In this document: positions 42,184 to 50,461 of the stretch, piece after piece
Position numbering within the stretch: the first letter of the stretch is position 1
Layout: every line of letters begins with the position of its first letter
Assembly: GCF_026184235.1 (NCBI RefSeq)
Contig: NZ_CP110806.1
Coordinates: forward strand, 4,340,001-4,404,000
Source: Cellulomonas sp. S1-8
GTDB taxonomy: Bacteria > Actinomycetota > Actinomycetes > Actinomycetales > Cellulomonadaceae
Direction: 5' to 3'
DNA: 64,000 nucleotides
Position numbers and translations under genes: made by a program
Notes under the pieces: model-generated
What the model was told of the DNA's origin: nothing
Seen by the model: the letters and a program-made list of their open reading frames with translations, nothing else
Database searches by the model: none

Positions 42184-42768
42184 TCAGCGCCGGGCCACCT
42201 CCCGCGCGGCCTGCTCGATGCGCTCCCGGTACGCCGCCCACTCCTGCGGGCTGCGGCTCGGCACGTTCGGGTCACCGGCGACCATCCCGGCCCGCCCGTC
42301 GAGCTGCTCGCGCAGGACGTCGGCGTGCCCGGCGTGGCGAGCGACCTCCGCCAGCAGGTGGACGAGCACCTGGTGCAGCGTCACGCGCCGGCGCTCACCC
42401 CACCACGGGACGTCGCCGACGGCGTCCAGGGGCAACGCGTCGACCGTCGCGTCGGCGTGCTCGGCCGAGTGCTGCCACAGGTCGAGGACCGACGCGCGGC
42501 TCTCGTCCGCCGGGACCCACAGGTCGGCGTCCGGCTCCGCGTCGTCGGCGTACCAGGGCAGGTCGCGCGGGCTCGGACGTCCGAAGACCTCGCCGAGGTA
42601 GCCGACCTGGACGGATCCGACGTGCTTGACGAGGCCCAGCAGGTTGGTGCCCGTCCCGGTGAGCGGACGGCGCGCGTCGTACTCGTCGAGCCCCTCGAGC
42701 TTGTCGAGGAGGCCCTCCCGCTGGCGCCGCAGGTACCGGTGCAGCGTGGCCTTCGCGTCCGTGTCCAT
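42184..42768 (-). CDS. DinB-family protein (DUF664)
   Basis: A 194-residue DinB-superfamily protein. The metal ligands are in NLLGLVKHVGSVQVGYLGEVFG (first His) and VLVHLLAEVARHAGHADVLREQLDG (His pair). Possibly a mycothiol-dependent enzyme, as for its distant relative at 6349-6921. The ATG at 42768 (MDTDAKATLHRYLRRQREGL) starts the helix bundle; the frame extends upstream without support. It is followed at 39 bp on the same strand by the hydrolase gene, so the two may be co-transcribed. Confidence 0.88.
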   Translation of the reverse strand: MDTDAKATLHRYLRRQREGLLDKLEGLDEYDARRPLTGTGTNLLGLVKHVGSVQVGYLGEVFGRPSPRDLPWYADDAEPDADLWVPADESRASVLDLWQHSAEHADATVDALPLDAVGDVPWWGERRRVTLHQVLVHLLAEVARHAGHADVLREQLDGRAGMVAGDPNVPSRSPQEWAAYRERIEQAAREVARR

Positions 42769-42807
42769 GACGACCACCGTGCCACCGGGCACAGACCCCA
42801 GCAACGC

Positions 42808-43365
42808 TCAGCCGACGAGCCGGTCGAGCAGCTCGAACGTCTCGAACGGCTGGTCCCAGTCCCCGAAGTGCCCCTCGTCCCGCACGACGAGGGTGCCGCC
42901 GAGGCGGTCGAACATCGCCCGTCCCTGCGCGGCGTCGCACCCGTACGGGTCCGTCACGGAGTTGACGAGGACGAGGTCGCCCGCGTGCGCACGGATCCGG
43001 TCCCAGTCGTACGTGTCCTGCAGGACGGGCTCGGCGGAGTCGTTGGGCGGTGTGCAGTAGCCGGCGACGAGCACGGACCGGGCGACGGGCCCGTCGAGGT
43101 GCTCGAGCAGCGCCAGCAGCAGCGCCGCGCCTGCCGAGTGGCCGACCAGCACCGTGCGGGCGTCGAACGTGTGCGCGGCGAGCACGCGCGGCAGCATCGC
43201 GGCGACGGGCTCGTCGTTGATCGTCGGGTACGCGGGCCGCTCGACCGCGTAGCCGCGGGCCGTCAGCCGTCCGTCGAGCCACGGCAGCCACGCGACGTCC
43301 GGGGTCCCGCCCGTGCCGTGGAAGAGGATCGCGCGTCGCACGTCGGCCCCGCTGCTCGTCGTCAT
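42808..43365 (-). CDS. RBBP9/YdeN-like alpha/beta hydrolase
   Basis: A 185-residue small serine hydrolase of the RBBP9/YdeN type. RAILFHGTGGTPDVAWLPWL opens the fold, VLVGHSAGAALLLALLEHL holds the nucleophile Ser, LVLVNSVTDPYGCDAAQG the Asp and VRDEGHFGD the His. The size and order fit this compact family, whose substrates are largely unknown. The chosen ATG at 43365 starts MTTSSGADVRRAIL. About 285 bp upstream of it hold no supported gene. Confidence 0.9.
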   Translation of the reverse strand: MTTSSGADVRRAILFHGTGGTPDVAWLPWLDGRLTARGYAVERPAYPTINDEPVAAMLPRVLAAHTFDARTVLVGHSAGAALLLALLEHLDGPVARSVLVAGYCTPPNDSAEPVLQDTYDWDRIRAHAGDLVLVNSVTDPYGCDAAQGRAMFDRLGGTLVVRDEGHFGDWDQPFETFELLDRLVG

Positions 43366-43650
43366 GGGGGAATCCTGTCGCACCCGTCCGACACGAGGAG
43401 CGGCGGGCTACGCCCACGCTGCCGCGACGCGCAGGCACGCGTCCTGGACGGCCGGGTCGACGAGGAGCACGAGCCGGTGGTCGTGGTCGCTGTCCTGGAC
43501 GCGCAGGTTCCCACCCGCGGCCGCCCGGGGGCGTCTGCCGCGCGCCCCGAGGTGGTGGGCGGACGCGTCATGGGGGCATGCTGCCGAGGAGCGCCCGGCG
43601 CGGTCGGACCGGGGCCGTCGGGGGCAGCCGGGGCCGGCAGGAGGCAGACG

Positions 43651-44073
43651 ATGGCGGACTGGCGGAAGGTCGAGCGCGCGGTGTTCGCACGGCACAGCAA
43701 CCCGTGGAGCGCCTGGACGAGGTGGGCGACCGCACCGCTGCTCCTCGTCCCCGTGTGGCGCCGCAGCGGGCGCGACGCCGTGCTGGTCGGCGCCTGGATG
43801 GCGGTCAACCCGGTGGTGTTCGGCCCACCCGCGCACGACCGGGCGTGGGCGACCCGGGCCGTGCTCGGTGAGGAGCTGTGGATCGCCGAGCGACCCATGG
43901 ACACCGCGATGGCCGTCGACGTCGCCGCGACAGCCGCGGGGCTCGTCGCGCTGCTCTCCGCCCACCGCCACCGCGCGGTGCCGACCGCGACAGCCACGGT
44001 GGTGGCGATGGGGCTGCTGATGGCCTACTGGGAGCTGATGGCCCGCTACTACGCCCGGAGCCGCGGACGCTGA
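43651..44073 (+). CDS. Small hypothetical membrane protein
   Basis: A 140-residue protein with three predicted helices (about residues 25-55, 88-105 and 110-132) and the conserved-looking opening ERAVFARHSNPWSAWTRWAT, which recalls a DUF6653-type family although I cannot confirm it. A GGAGG site precedes the ATG at 43651. It stands alone, converging on the SpoIIE-type gene with a 22-bp gap. Function unknown. Confidence 0.75.
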   Translation: MADWRKVERAVFARHSNPWSAWTRWATAPLLLVPVWRRSGRDAVLVGAWMAVNPVVFGPPAHDRAWATRAVLGEELWIAERPMDTAMAVDVAATAAGLVALLSAHRHRAVPTATATVVAMGLLMAYWELMARYYARSRGR

Positions 44074-44095
44074 GGAGCGCGCGGACGCGCTCGCG

Positions 44096-45349
44096 CTACC
44101 CCCGGGTGTCCGCGCCCGCGCGGGTCTGCCGGCGCGTCGAACCGCCGTGCCAGTCGAGGATCAGCAGCGCCGCGTCGTCCTTGATGGCGTCCCCGACGAT
44201 GTCGAGGAACTCCCGCGAGAGCTCCTGGGAGACGTTCCGCGGGTGGTCGTCGGCGGTGGTGCGCAGGAACGCCGAGAGGTCGAGGCTCGCGGCGCTGCGC
44301 TCGAACATGCCGTCGGTCATGAGCAGCAGCCGGTCCCCGGGTCGCAGCTCGAGGTCCTGGCCCCCGTAGGTGCCCGAGCCGACGCCGAGGGGCGGCCCGT
44401 CCGCCGGCGCGACCGCCGTGACGTCACGGCCGCGCAGCAGCAGACCGCCCGGGTGACCGGCGTTGATCACGCGCATCCGGACGCTGCCCTCCGGGCCCGC
44501 CGACGGCTCGTCGGCCCGTGCGGCGGCCAGGTCGATCTCGAGCAGGATGCCCGTCACGAACTGGCCCGGGTCGGCGTAGCCGGTGAGCGCGTCGTGCGCG
44601 TGCTGCGCCTGCTCGGCCAGGCTCGCACCCCCTCGACGCGCGTTGCGCAGCGCGTTCACCGTGAGCGTCGCGAGCATCGCCGCGGTCAGGTCGTGCCCGA
44701 CCGCGTCCGTCAGCGACGCGGTCAGCCGGTCGGTCGAGGCCACGTAGTCGAACGTGTCCCCGCCGGCGCTGGCGGACGGCTCGATCCACCCGGACAACGT
44801 GAACGACCCGCCCTCGCAGACGAACCCCGGGGGCAGCAGCCGGCGCTGCACCTCCCGCGTCAACGTGAAGTCGGTGGACCGCATGGCCGTCTCGTACACG
44901 TCGGTGTGACGCTGGCTCGCGATCAGCACGTACCCCAGCAGGTGCGCGACGGAACCGAGCAGGGCGCCGACCTCGTCGTCGAGGCGCCGGGCGCCGGCGT
45001 CGTCCGCGTCGGCGGGCTGCCAGTGCGTGTCCGACGGCAGGTCCACGGCCAGCACGCCGAGCGCGTCCCCACGCACCGTCACCGGCACGTACACGTGGGG
45101 GTCGTCCGTGACCATCTGCTGCTCGCGCCACGCCTGGCCCGGTCCGGTGCCCTGCAGCGCGACGCCGCTGTCGTCGTCCTCGATGTCGATCAGCCGGTTG
45201 CCCGCCGCGTCGGAGATGAAGAACCGCACCCCGCCGGCGTCGAGCATGCGGACGAGCTCGTCACCGACGGCCTCGACGGCGTGCGCGGGCGCCGCGTCCT
45301 CCGCGGCGGTCAGCAGGGCCCCCAGGTCCGTCCCGTGTCGGTGCTTCAC
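44096..45349 (-). CDS. GAF-linked PP2C/SpoIIE-type serine phosphatase
   Basis: A 417-residue RsbU/SpoIIE-like phosphatase. A GAF-like sensory region (about residues 15-150, [34 protein letters not shown]) precedes the catalytic domain (about 175-400): [66 protein letters not shown] and [10 protein letters not shown], with metal-binding Asp residues intact. It would dephosphorylate an anti-anti-sigma factor. An RsbW-like kinase lies 2 kb away (47420-47893), but no STAS-domain gene is in view. Confidence 0.92.
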   Translation of the reverse strand: MKHRHGTDLGALLTAAEDAAPAHAVEAVGDELVRMLDAGGVRFFISDAAGNRLIDIEDDDSGVALQGTGPGQAWREQQMVTDDPHVYVPVTVRGDALGVLAVDLPSDTHWQPADADDAGARRLDDEVGALLGSVAHLLGYVLIASQRHTDVYETAMRSTDFTLTREVQRRLLPPGFVCEGGSFTLSGWIEPSASAGGDTFDYVASTDRLTASLTDAVGHDLTAAMLATLTVNALRNARRGGASLAEQAQHAHDALTGYADPGQFVTGILLEIDLAAARADEPSAGPEGSVRMRVINAGHPGGLLLRGRDVTAVAPADGPPLGVGSGTYGGQDLELRPGDRLLLMTDGMFERSAASLDLSAFLRTTADDHPRNVSQELSREFLDIVGDAIKDDAALLILDWHGGSTRRQTRAGADTRG

Positions 45350-45408
45350 GTCTTCAGCATGGCGGGCGCGCCCCGGTACAGCACGTCCAGCGGCGCACCC
45401 GGTCCGGG

Positions 45409-46566
45409 TCAGCCGCCGCAGGGCCGTCCCGCGACCGTCGCGCCGGTGACGTCGAACGGCTGCCCGGCTGCCAGCCGGCCGAGGAACCCGATCTGCACCG
45501 TGCCGCCCGGGGCGACGTGCGCGTTCCACGCGGTGCTGCGGAACGTCAGCCCACCGTCGCCGGCGAGCACCGTCGCGTTCCACGCCTGGCTCACGCTCTG
45601 CCCGGGACGTTCCGGGAGCACGAGCGTCCAGCCGTCCCAGGCGTCGGGCCCGGTGTTGCGCAGCGTGATGCTGCCCTGGAACCCGTCGGGCCACCGGTTG
45701 ACGACGGTCGACTCGACGACGCACCCGGGGGTGGGCGTCGGTGTGGGTGTCGGTGTGGGTGTCGGTGTGGGTGTCGGTGTGGGCGTCACCTCCGGGGCGA
45801 CGGCGTACCGGAAGTCGTCGACCGACAGCCCGACCACGTCGCTCCACACCTCGAAGCCGGCCTGGACGTTGGTGAGGTACCACTCCTCCTCCATGTAGCC
45901 GCGGGTGATCGCGTCGGACGTGAAGTCGGAGAAGACGAGGTCGACCGACCGCGTCGGCGTCGTCCGCACGTAGGAGATGACGTTCCAGCCGGAGGTGCCG
46001 AACCAGACGTCCCACGTCGCGCCCGCGAGCGCCACGGTGTCGACGCGCACGCCGACGGGCTGCACCCCGCCGACGTGCTCCAGCCAGATCATCAGCTCGG
46101 CACCGGTCTGCTGGCCGTCGGTGCGCGGCGTGGGGTCGAACCAGGCGTCGTAGGCGACGTTGTAGATGCCGAGGTCCTCGGGGACGGACACGTCGAGGCC
46201 GGTGGTGATGCTCGGGTAGCGGGGGTCGGTCATCGCCATCGGCAGGCCGCTGTCGCGCGTGCACCGCGCCCAGTGGCAGCCGGCGAAGATGTCGGGGTAG
46301 GCGGCCGGCGCGCCCGTGGGCGGCTTGTCGTGCGCCTCCGACTCGATCGTGAAGCCGCCGTCGCGGGCCGTCACGCACTGCGGGGTGTCGGCACCCCACA
46401 CCTGGTTGGAGACGAGGAACCGGTCGTCCGAGACCATCGTGTACTCGTACTTGCCGCACAGCAGGGTCGGCGCTGCGGGGGCCGCCGCGGCGACGAGCGG
46501 CGCCCCGGCGACCGCGCCCGCCGCGAGCACGGCGGCCAGGAGCAGGGAGCGGGTGGGCTGGCGCAC
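45409..46566 (-). CDS. Secreted endoglucanase/xyloglucanase, GH12 with CBM2
   Basis: A 385-residue secreted enzyme. The signal peptide spans about residues 1-30. The GH12 jelly-roll (about 35-265) contains the nucleophile Glu in [13 protein letters not shown] and the acid/base Glu in [11 protein letters not shown], with [12 protein letters not shown] and [17 protein letters not shown] as typical strands. A Pro-Thr linker leads to a CBM2 (about 290-385) bounded by Cys. It should cut beta-1,4-glucan or xyloglucan outside the cell. The GTG at 46566 has GGGAG at 6 nt; the ATG at 46617 adds residues before the signal and is unlikely. Confidence 0.92.
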   Translation of the reverse strand: MRQPTRSLLLAAVLAAGAVAGAPLVAAAAPAAPTLLCGKYEYTMVSDDRFLVSNQVWGADTPQCVTARDGGFTIESEAHDKPPTGAPAAYPDIFAGCHWARCTRDSGLPMAMTDPRYPSITTGLDVSVPEDLGIYNVAYDAWFDPTPRTDGQQTGAELMIWLEHVGGVQPVGVRVDTVALAGATWDVWFGTSGWNVISYVRTTPTRSVDLVFSDFTSDAITRGYMEEEWYLTNVQAGFEVWSDVVGLSVDDFRYAVAPEVTPTPTPTPTPTPTPTPTPTPGCVVESTVVNRWPDGFQGSITLRNTGPDAWDGWTLVLPERPGQSVSQAWNATVLAGDGGLTFRSTAWNAHVAPGGTVQIGFLGRLAAGQPFDVTGATVAGRPCGG

Positions 46567-46737
46567 GAGGCTCTCCCGACGTCGAGGGCGGCAGGACGTC
46601 TGCCGATGCCAGGACATCGCGCCGCCGTCGAGCGGGCCAGGCGGTGAATCCCTTCGGTGCCCGTGCGGGCGTGTCCGGTGCTCGTGCGATCGTCGTCGGG
46701 CTTGACGCGCGGGCGTCGTGCCCCGACGTTGGTGCAC

Positions 46738-47370
46738 GTGCCGTCCCCACGACGACCCGTGTTCGCCCGGGTCTACGACCGCATGGCGCCCTCGATGGAC
46801 CGGCAGGGCGCCGCCGCTCACCGCCACCGGCTGCTCGCCGGCCTCGTCGGTGAGGTCGTGGAGGTCGGCGCGGGCGGGGGCGCGAACTTCGCCCACTACC
46901 CGGACGGGGTGGTCAGCGTCCTCGCCCTGGAGCCCGAGCCGTACCTGCGTGACCGCGCAGCGCAGCGAGCCGACGGCGCGCGGACGAGGGTCCGGGTCGT
47001 CGACGCGACCGCCGAGCAGATCCCGGTCGCCGACGGGTCGGCCGACTGCGTGGTCGCGTGCCTCGTGCTGTGCTCGGTCGCCGACCAGGCCACCGCCCTG
47101 CGCGAGATGTTCCGGGTGCTGCGGCCGGGCGGGCAGCTGCGGTTCTACGAGCACGTCGCGGCCACCGGCGGCCCGCTGCGGACGGTGCAACGCATCGTCG
47201 ACGCCACGGTCTGGCCCCTCGTCGCCGGTGGCTGCCACACCGGACGCGACACCCTCGCGGCGATCCGGGCGGCGGGGTTCGTCGTCGGGGCGACGGACCG
47301 GTTCGACCTCCCCTCCAGGTACGCCTCACCGGCCGCGCCGCACGTCCTCGGCCACGCCGTTCGGCCCTGA
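46738..47370 (+). CDS. Class I SAM-dependent methyltransferase
   Basis: A 210-residue methyltransferase of the UbiE/Methyltransf_11 type. Motif [13 protein letters not shown] binds AdoMet; [12 protein letters not shown] is motif [20 protein letters not shown] motif IV and [15 protein letters not shown] motif V. These residues resemble small-molecule or lipid methyltransferases. The first 20 residues ([17 protein letters not shown]) are usual for this group. The start is either GTG at 46738 or at 46732; neither has a good ribosome site. The substrate is unknown. Confidence 0.88.
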   Translation: MPSPRRPVFARVYDRMAPSMDRQGAAAHRHRLLAGLVGEVVEVGAGGGANFAHYPDGVVSVLALEPEPYLRDRAAQRADGARTRVRVVDATAEQIPVADGSADCVVACLVLCSVADQATALREMFRVLRPGGQLRFYEHVAATGGPLRTVQRIVDATVWPLVAGGCHTGRDTLAAIRAAGFVVGATDRFDLPSRYASPAAPHVLGHAVRP

Positions 47371-47419
47371 CCCGGACCGCCCGCAGGCGCACCCGCCCTC
47401 GCTCACCTACCGTCGAGCC

Positions 47420-47893
47420 GTGACCACATCGTCTGACCCCCACTCGGACGAGAACGCCACCCCCGACGCCGGGCTGCGGTCCGCGCACCCGCCCGAGCGC
47501 TTCGTCCTCGTCCGCCGCTGGGTGCTGGACACCGGCGGCGAGCTCAGCGGCCTGCGGCAGGAGCTGCGGGAGGAGATCAACACCCGCGACTCGGCACGCT
47601 CCGACCGGCTCCTGGACGGCGTCGCGCACGACCTGGTGCTCGTGGCCTCCGAGATCGCGACGAACGCCATCCGCCACGGCCGGCCGCCCACCATCGTCGA
47701 GCTGCTCCAGGACGACGACCGCTTCCTGCTGACGGTCGCCGACCACGACCTGGGCAGCGAGCCCCGCATCGTCGGCGACCGTCCCCCGGGCGAGGGCGGC
47801 TTCGGGCTCCAGATCGCCCGGCGGCTGTCCCGCGACGTCGGGTGGTACCGCACCGACACGGTGAAGGTGATCTGGGCCGAGATCGGCGGTTAG
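47420..47893 (+). CDS. RsbW-like ATP-binding anti-sigma factor/serine kinase
   Basis: A 157-residue HATPase_c protein of the RsbW/SpoIIAB type. The N box is LVASEIATNAIRHG, the G1 box VADHDLG and the G2 box PPGEGGFGLQIARRL. It may bind and phosphorylate a regulator, opposite the SpoIIE-type phosphatase at 44096. The first 45 residues are low complexity and acidic (NATPDAG). The GTG at 47420 follows a short leader 50 bp after the methyltransferase gene, so they may be co-transcribed. Confidence 0.88.
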   Translation: MTTSSDPHSDENATPDAGLRSAHPPERFVLVRRWVLDTGGELSGLRQELREEINTRDSARSDRLLDGVAHDLVLVASEIATNAIRHGRPPTIVELLQDDDRFLLTVADHDLGSEPRIVGDRPPGEGGFGLQIARRLSRDVGWYRTDTVKVIWAEIGG

Positions 47894-47903
47894 ACCGCCG
47901 GGG

Positions 47904-48962
47904 TCAGAGCCAGCGTCGGTGCTTGAAGACGAGGTAGAGCCCGACCCCCATGGCGACCATGGCGCCGATGGCCATCGGGTAGCCCAGACGCCACCCGAGC
48001 TCGGGCATGTGGACGAAGTTCATCCCGTAGATCGTGCCGATCAGCGTCGGGGCGAACAGGATCGCCGCCCAGGACGAGATCTTCTTGACCTCCTCGTTCT
48101 GCGCCAGGCCGGTCTCGGACAGCCGCCGGGTCTCCTCGTTCTGGACCAGGCTGGCCTCGGACAGCCGCCGCATCTCCTCGTTCTGCGCCTGGGTCACCAG
48201 GGTCGAGTGCACGGTGAGGGCGTTCTCGAGCAGCACCTGGAACGAGTCCGCGCGGTCGCTGATGCGCAGCGCGTGGTCGAGGACGTCCCGCAGCGCGCGC
48301 TGCAGCTCGACGTCGACGTGGTACTTGTCGGCACCGCGCTGCAGGGCGTCCAGCATGTCGCGCAGCGGTCCGGTGGCCCGCTGGAAGGCGATGACCTCGC
48401 GCAGGAGCTCGTAGATGCGCCGGGACACCGCGGGGTCGCCCTCGAACAGCTGGTCCTGGATCTCGTCGATGTCGTTCTCGAGCCCGGCGACGACCGGGGC
48501 GTAGCCGTCGACGACCTCGTCGAAGACCGCGTAGAGGATCGCCTCCGGGCCCATGGCCAGCAGCTCGGGGCTGGCCTCGAGACGGCGGCGGACCGCACCG
48601 AGGTCGGGGTTCGCGGCGTGCCGGACCGTCACGACGAACTCCGGCCCGATGAACAGGTGGACCTCGCCGAACTCGACGCGCTCCTCCTCGTCGAGGTACC
48701 AGGCGGGACGCAGGACGACGAACAGGGTGTCGCCGAAGCGTTCGAGCTTCGCGCGCTGGTGGCCCTTGAGCGCGTCCTCGACCGCCAGCGGGTGCAGGTC
48801 GAACTCCGCGGCGACCGAGTGGACCTCGGCCGCGTCGGGCCGGAACAGCCCGATCCACGCCATCCCGCCGCACTCGCGGAGCAGCTCGTAGGTCTCCTCG
48901 AGGGTGCGGGGGGACTCCGTCCGGCGACCGCCGACGTAGATGCCGTTGTCCACGAGCGTCAT
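47904..48962 (-). CDS. corA: CorA-like magnesium transporter with duplicated stalk segment
   Basis: A 352-residue CorA-family divalent cation channel. The cytoplasmic domain (residues 1-270) ends in the long stalk helix; two C-terminal helices follow with the GMN pore motif (GTIYGMNFVHMPELGW) between them. Unusually, the end of the stalk contains a 14-residue unit repeated about 2.5 times (QNEEMRRLSEASL, QNEETRRLSETGL, QNEEVKKISSW), encoded by 42-bp direct repeats. This should lengthen the helix by about eight turns just before the first membrane helix. The ATG at 48962 has GGAG upstream. Confidence 0.93.
   Translation of the reverse strand: MTLVDNGIYVGGRRTESPRTLEETYELLRECGGMAWIGLFRPDAAEVHSVAAEFDLHPLAVEDALKGHQRAKLERFGDTLFVVLRPAWYLDEEERVEFGEVHLFIGPEFVVTVRHAANPDLGAVRRRLEASPELLAMGPEAILYAVFDEVVDGYAPVVAGLENDIDEIQDQLFEGDPAVSRRIYELLREVIAFQRATGPLRDMLDALQRGADKYHVDVELQRALRDVLDHALRISDRADSFQVLLENALTVHSTLVTQAQNEEMRRLSEASLVQNEETRRLSETGLAQNEEVKKISSWAAILFAPTLIGTIYGMNFVHMPELGWRLGYPMAIGAMVAMGVGLYLVFKHRRWL
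48091..48204. repeat. 42-bp direct repeats within corA
   Basis: Two full units (48091-48132 and 48133-48174) and a partial third (from 48175) begin TCCTCGTTCTG. They encode QNEExRRLSExxL in the opposite strand. The period of 42 bp (14 codons) keeps frame and gives four helical turns per unit. Confidence 0.85.
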
Positions 48963-49110
48963 CTGCTGCTCCGTTCCGTGCCGCCTGCCCGACCGTAGGC
49001 GCGTCCGCCCCCCGCCGCACACCGCGGCGACCGCGGGGCAACCTACCCCGAAGCCCGCCACCCCACTCACGGTCCCCCGCCCGCGCCCCCCATCCCCCGT
49101 CCCCCACCCC

Positions 49111-49202
49111 GCCGACCGGAACCCCGCTCCCGTTCTGCTCGCTCGGACGGTGACCGGTGTTCCGCTGGCGGACGGGTCCGTGCGCCGAGCGGAACACCGG
49201 TC
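49111..49202. repeat. GACCGGTGTTCCG dispersed repeat with 15-bp inverted arms
   Basis: Positions 49111-49164 are the reverse complement of the repeat within the LysE gene (2263-2316), of the same 54-bp length. The same end then forms a hairpin: GACCGGTGTTCCGCT (49152-49166) and AGCGGAACACCGGTC (49188-49202), perfect over 15 bp with a 21-nt loop. The surrounding 356 bp between the corA start (48962) and the hydrolase remnant (49319) hold no other gene. Confidence 0.75.
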
Positions 49203-49318
49203 ATCTCGTGCTGGCGTGGCGGGGTCGTGAGACGGGAGCATGGGCAGGCGAGCGCTCGACGACCGGTGCCGACCGAGGCATGCCGCACGGCCGAACAGTG
49301 GTGATGGCGGCCACAAAA

Positions 49319-49529
49319 CTCCCGCGCCGACCTGGCCGCGATCGACGTCCCCACCCTCGTCATCCACGGCGACGACGACCAGATCGTGCCGTTCGCGGTC
49401 GGCGGGAAGCGCTCGGCGGAGCTCGTCGCCGGGGCCACGTCGATCGTCTACCCGGGCTGCGGCCACGCCCTGCCCGACACCGACCGGCAGCGTCTGCACA
49501 CGGACCTGCTCGCCTTCATCGACGCCTGA
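49319..49529 (+). pseudogene. 3' remnant of a chloroperoxidase-like alpha/beta hydrolase
   Basis: The frame ending at the TGA 49527-49529 reads SRADLAAIDVPTLVIHGDDD, then QIVPFAVGGKRSAELVAGAT and YPGCGHALPDTDRQRLHTDLLAF, the C-terminal 65 residues of a non-haem chloroperoxidase-type hydrolase, including the Asp and His of the triad. The nucleophile half is missing, and the frame has no start codon at its front. It lies about 115 bp downstream of the dispersed repeat, which may mark the deletion boundary. Residue quality is good, so decay is recent. Confidence 0.75.
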
Positions 49530-49540
49530 GGAGAACCGCC

Positions 49541-50389
49541 ATGACGCAGACCGCCCCCGACACCGTCGTCCTCGTCCACGGCCTGTGGATGACGCCCCGC
49601 AGCTGGGAGGGCTGGATCTCCCACTACGAGGCCAAGGGGTTCCGGGTGCTCGCGCCCGCCTACCCGGGGTTCGAGATCGAGGTGGAGGCGCTCCGGGAGG
49701 ACCCGGACGTCATCGCGCGGCTCACCGTCCCCGGGACGGTCGACCACCTCGCCGCCGTGGTCGAGTCCGTCGACACGCCGCCGATCATCATCGGGCACTC
49801 CTTCGGGGGCACGCTGACCCAGCTGCTGCTCGCCCGGGGTCTCGGCTCCGCCGGGGTGGTCGTCAACTCGGCGCCCACCGAGGGGGTGCGGGTCAACCCG
49901 GTGTCCCAGGCCCGCGCGCTGTTCCCGGCGCTGAAGAGCCCCGCCAACCGCAAGCGCGCCGTGGGCTTCACCCCGGAGGAGTTCCACTACGCGTTCACCA
50001 ACACCCTGACCGCGGAGGAGTCGCTGCGCGTGTGGGAGCGGTACGCCATCGCGGCGCCGGGGCACTGGGTCTTCGAGTACGGCCTCATCGCCAACTTCAA
50101 GCCGGGCCACCAGGAGACCTGGGTGGACTACGACGCGGACCGGGCTCCCCTGCTGTTCCTCGCCGGCGAGGTGGACCACATCATGCCGCCGTCGGTCAAC
50201 AGGTCGAACGCGCGCCACTACCACCGCTCGCCTGCCGTGACGGAGTTCCGCGAGCTCGAGGGGCGCGACCACTGGACGTGCGCCGCCCCGGGCTGGGAGC
50301 AGGTCGCGGACCTCGCCCTGGACTGGGCGCTGGACCACGCGCGGACGGACCGCCCGTGGACGACGGCGCGGAGCCAGCAGGAGGCGTGA
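49541..50389 (+). CDS. Alpha/beta hydrolase
   Basis: A 282-residue alpha/beta hydrolase. VVLVHGLWMTPRSWEGWISHY carries the oxyanion loop, IIIGHSFGGTLTQLLL the nucleophile Ser, LLFLAGEVDHIMPP the Asp and GRDHWTCAAPGW the catalytic His. The family contains esterases and lactonases; the long cap region (about residues 135-215, FTPEEFHYAFTNTLTAEESL) resembles uncharacterised members next to haloperoxidase-type genes. It lies 11 bp after the remnant hydrolase, so the pair once formed an operon. An AGGAG site precedes the ATG. Confidence 0.9.
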   Translation: MTQTAPDTVVLVHGLWMTPRSWEGWISHYEAKGFRVLAPAYPGFEIEVEALREDPDVIARLTVPGTVDHLAAVVESVDTPPIIIGHSFGGTLTQLLLARGLGSAGVVVNSAPTEGVRVNPVSQARALFPALKSPANRKRAVGFTPEEFHYAFTNTLTAEESLRVWERYAIAAPGHWVFEYGLIANFKPGHQETWVDYDADRAPLLFLAGEVDHIMPPSVNRSNARHYHRSPAVTEFRELEGRDHWTCAAPGWEQVADLALDWALDHARTDRPWTTARSQQEA

Positions 50390-50395
50390 AGCAGG

Positions 50396-50442
50396 AAGTG
50401 TGAAGCGTTGTTGCCGGATCCCGGCAACAACGCTTCACACTT
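50396..50442. terminator. Perfect 22-bp palindrome, bidirectional terminator
   Basis: Arms of 22 bp at 50396-50417 and 50421-50442 are perfect complements (core GTGAAGCGTTGTTGCCGG) around ATC. It lies between the converging hydrolase (stop 50389) and ABC-2 permease (stop 50462), followed by TTTC. It shares its arm sequence with the palindrome split by the IS30 element at 19898-21178. Confidence 0.85.
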
Positions 50443-50461
50443 TCGCCACGGGGGCGTGCGG

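Noticed and set aside
43408..43650. Leftward open frame ending LVLLVDPAVQDACLRVAAAWA upstream of the small membrane gene
   Set aside because: No start codon with a ribosome site near the plausible part, and the rest is the shadow of the opposite-strand gene.
45733..45786. GT-rich repeat as a regulatory microsatellite
   Set aside because: It is the complement of the Pro-Thr linker codons of the GH12-CBM2 gene, so coding explains it.
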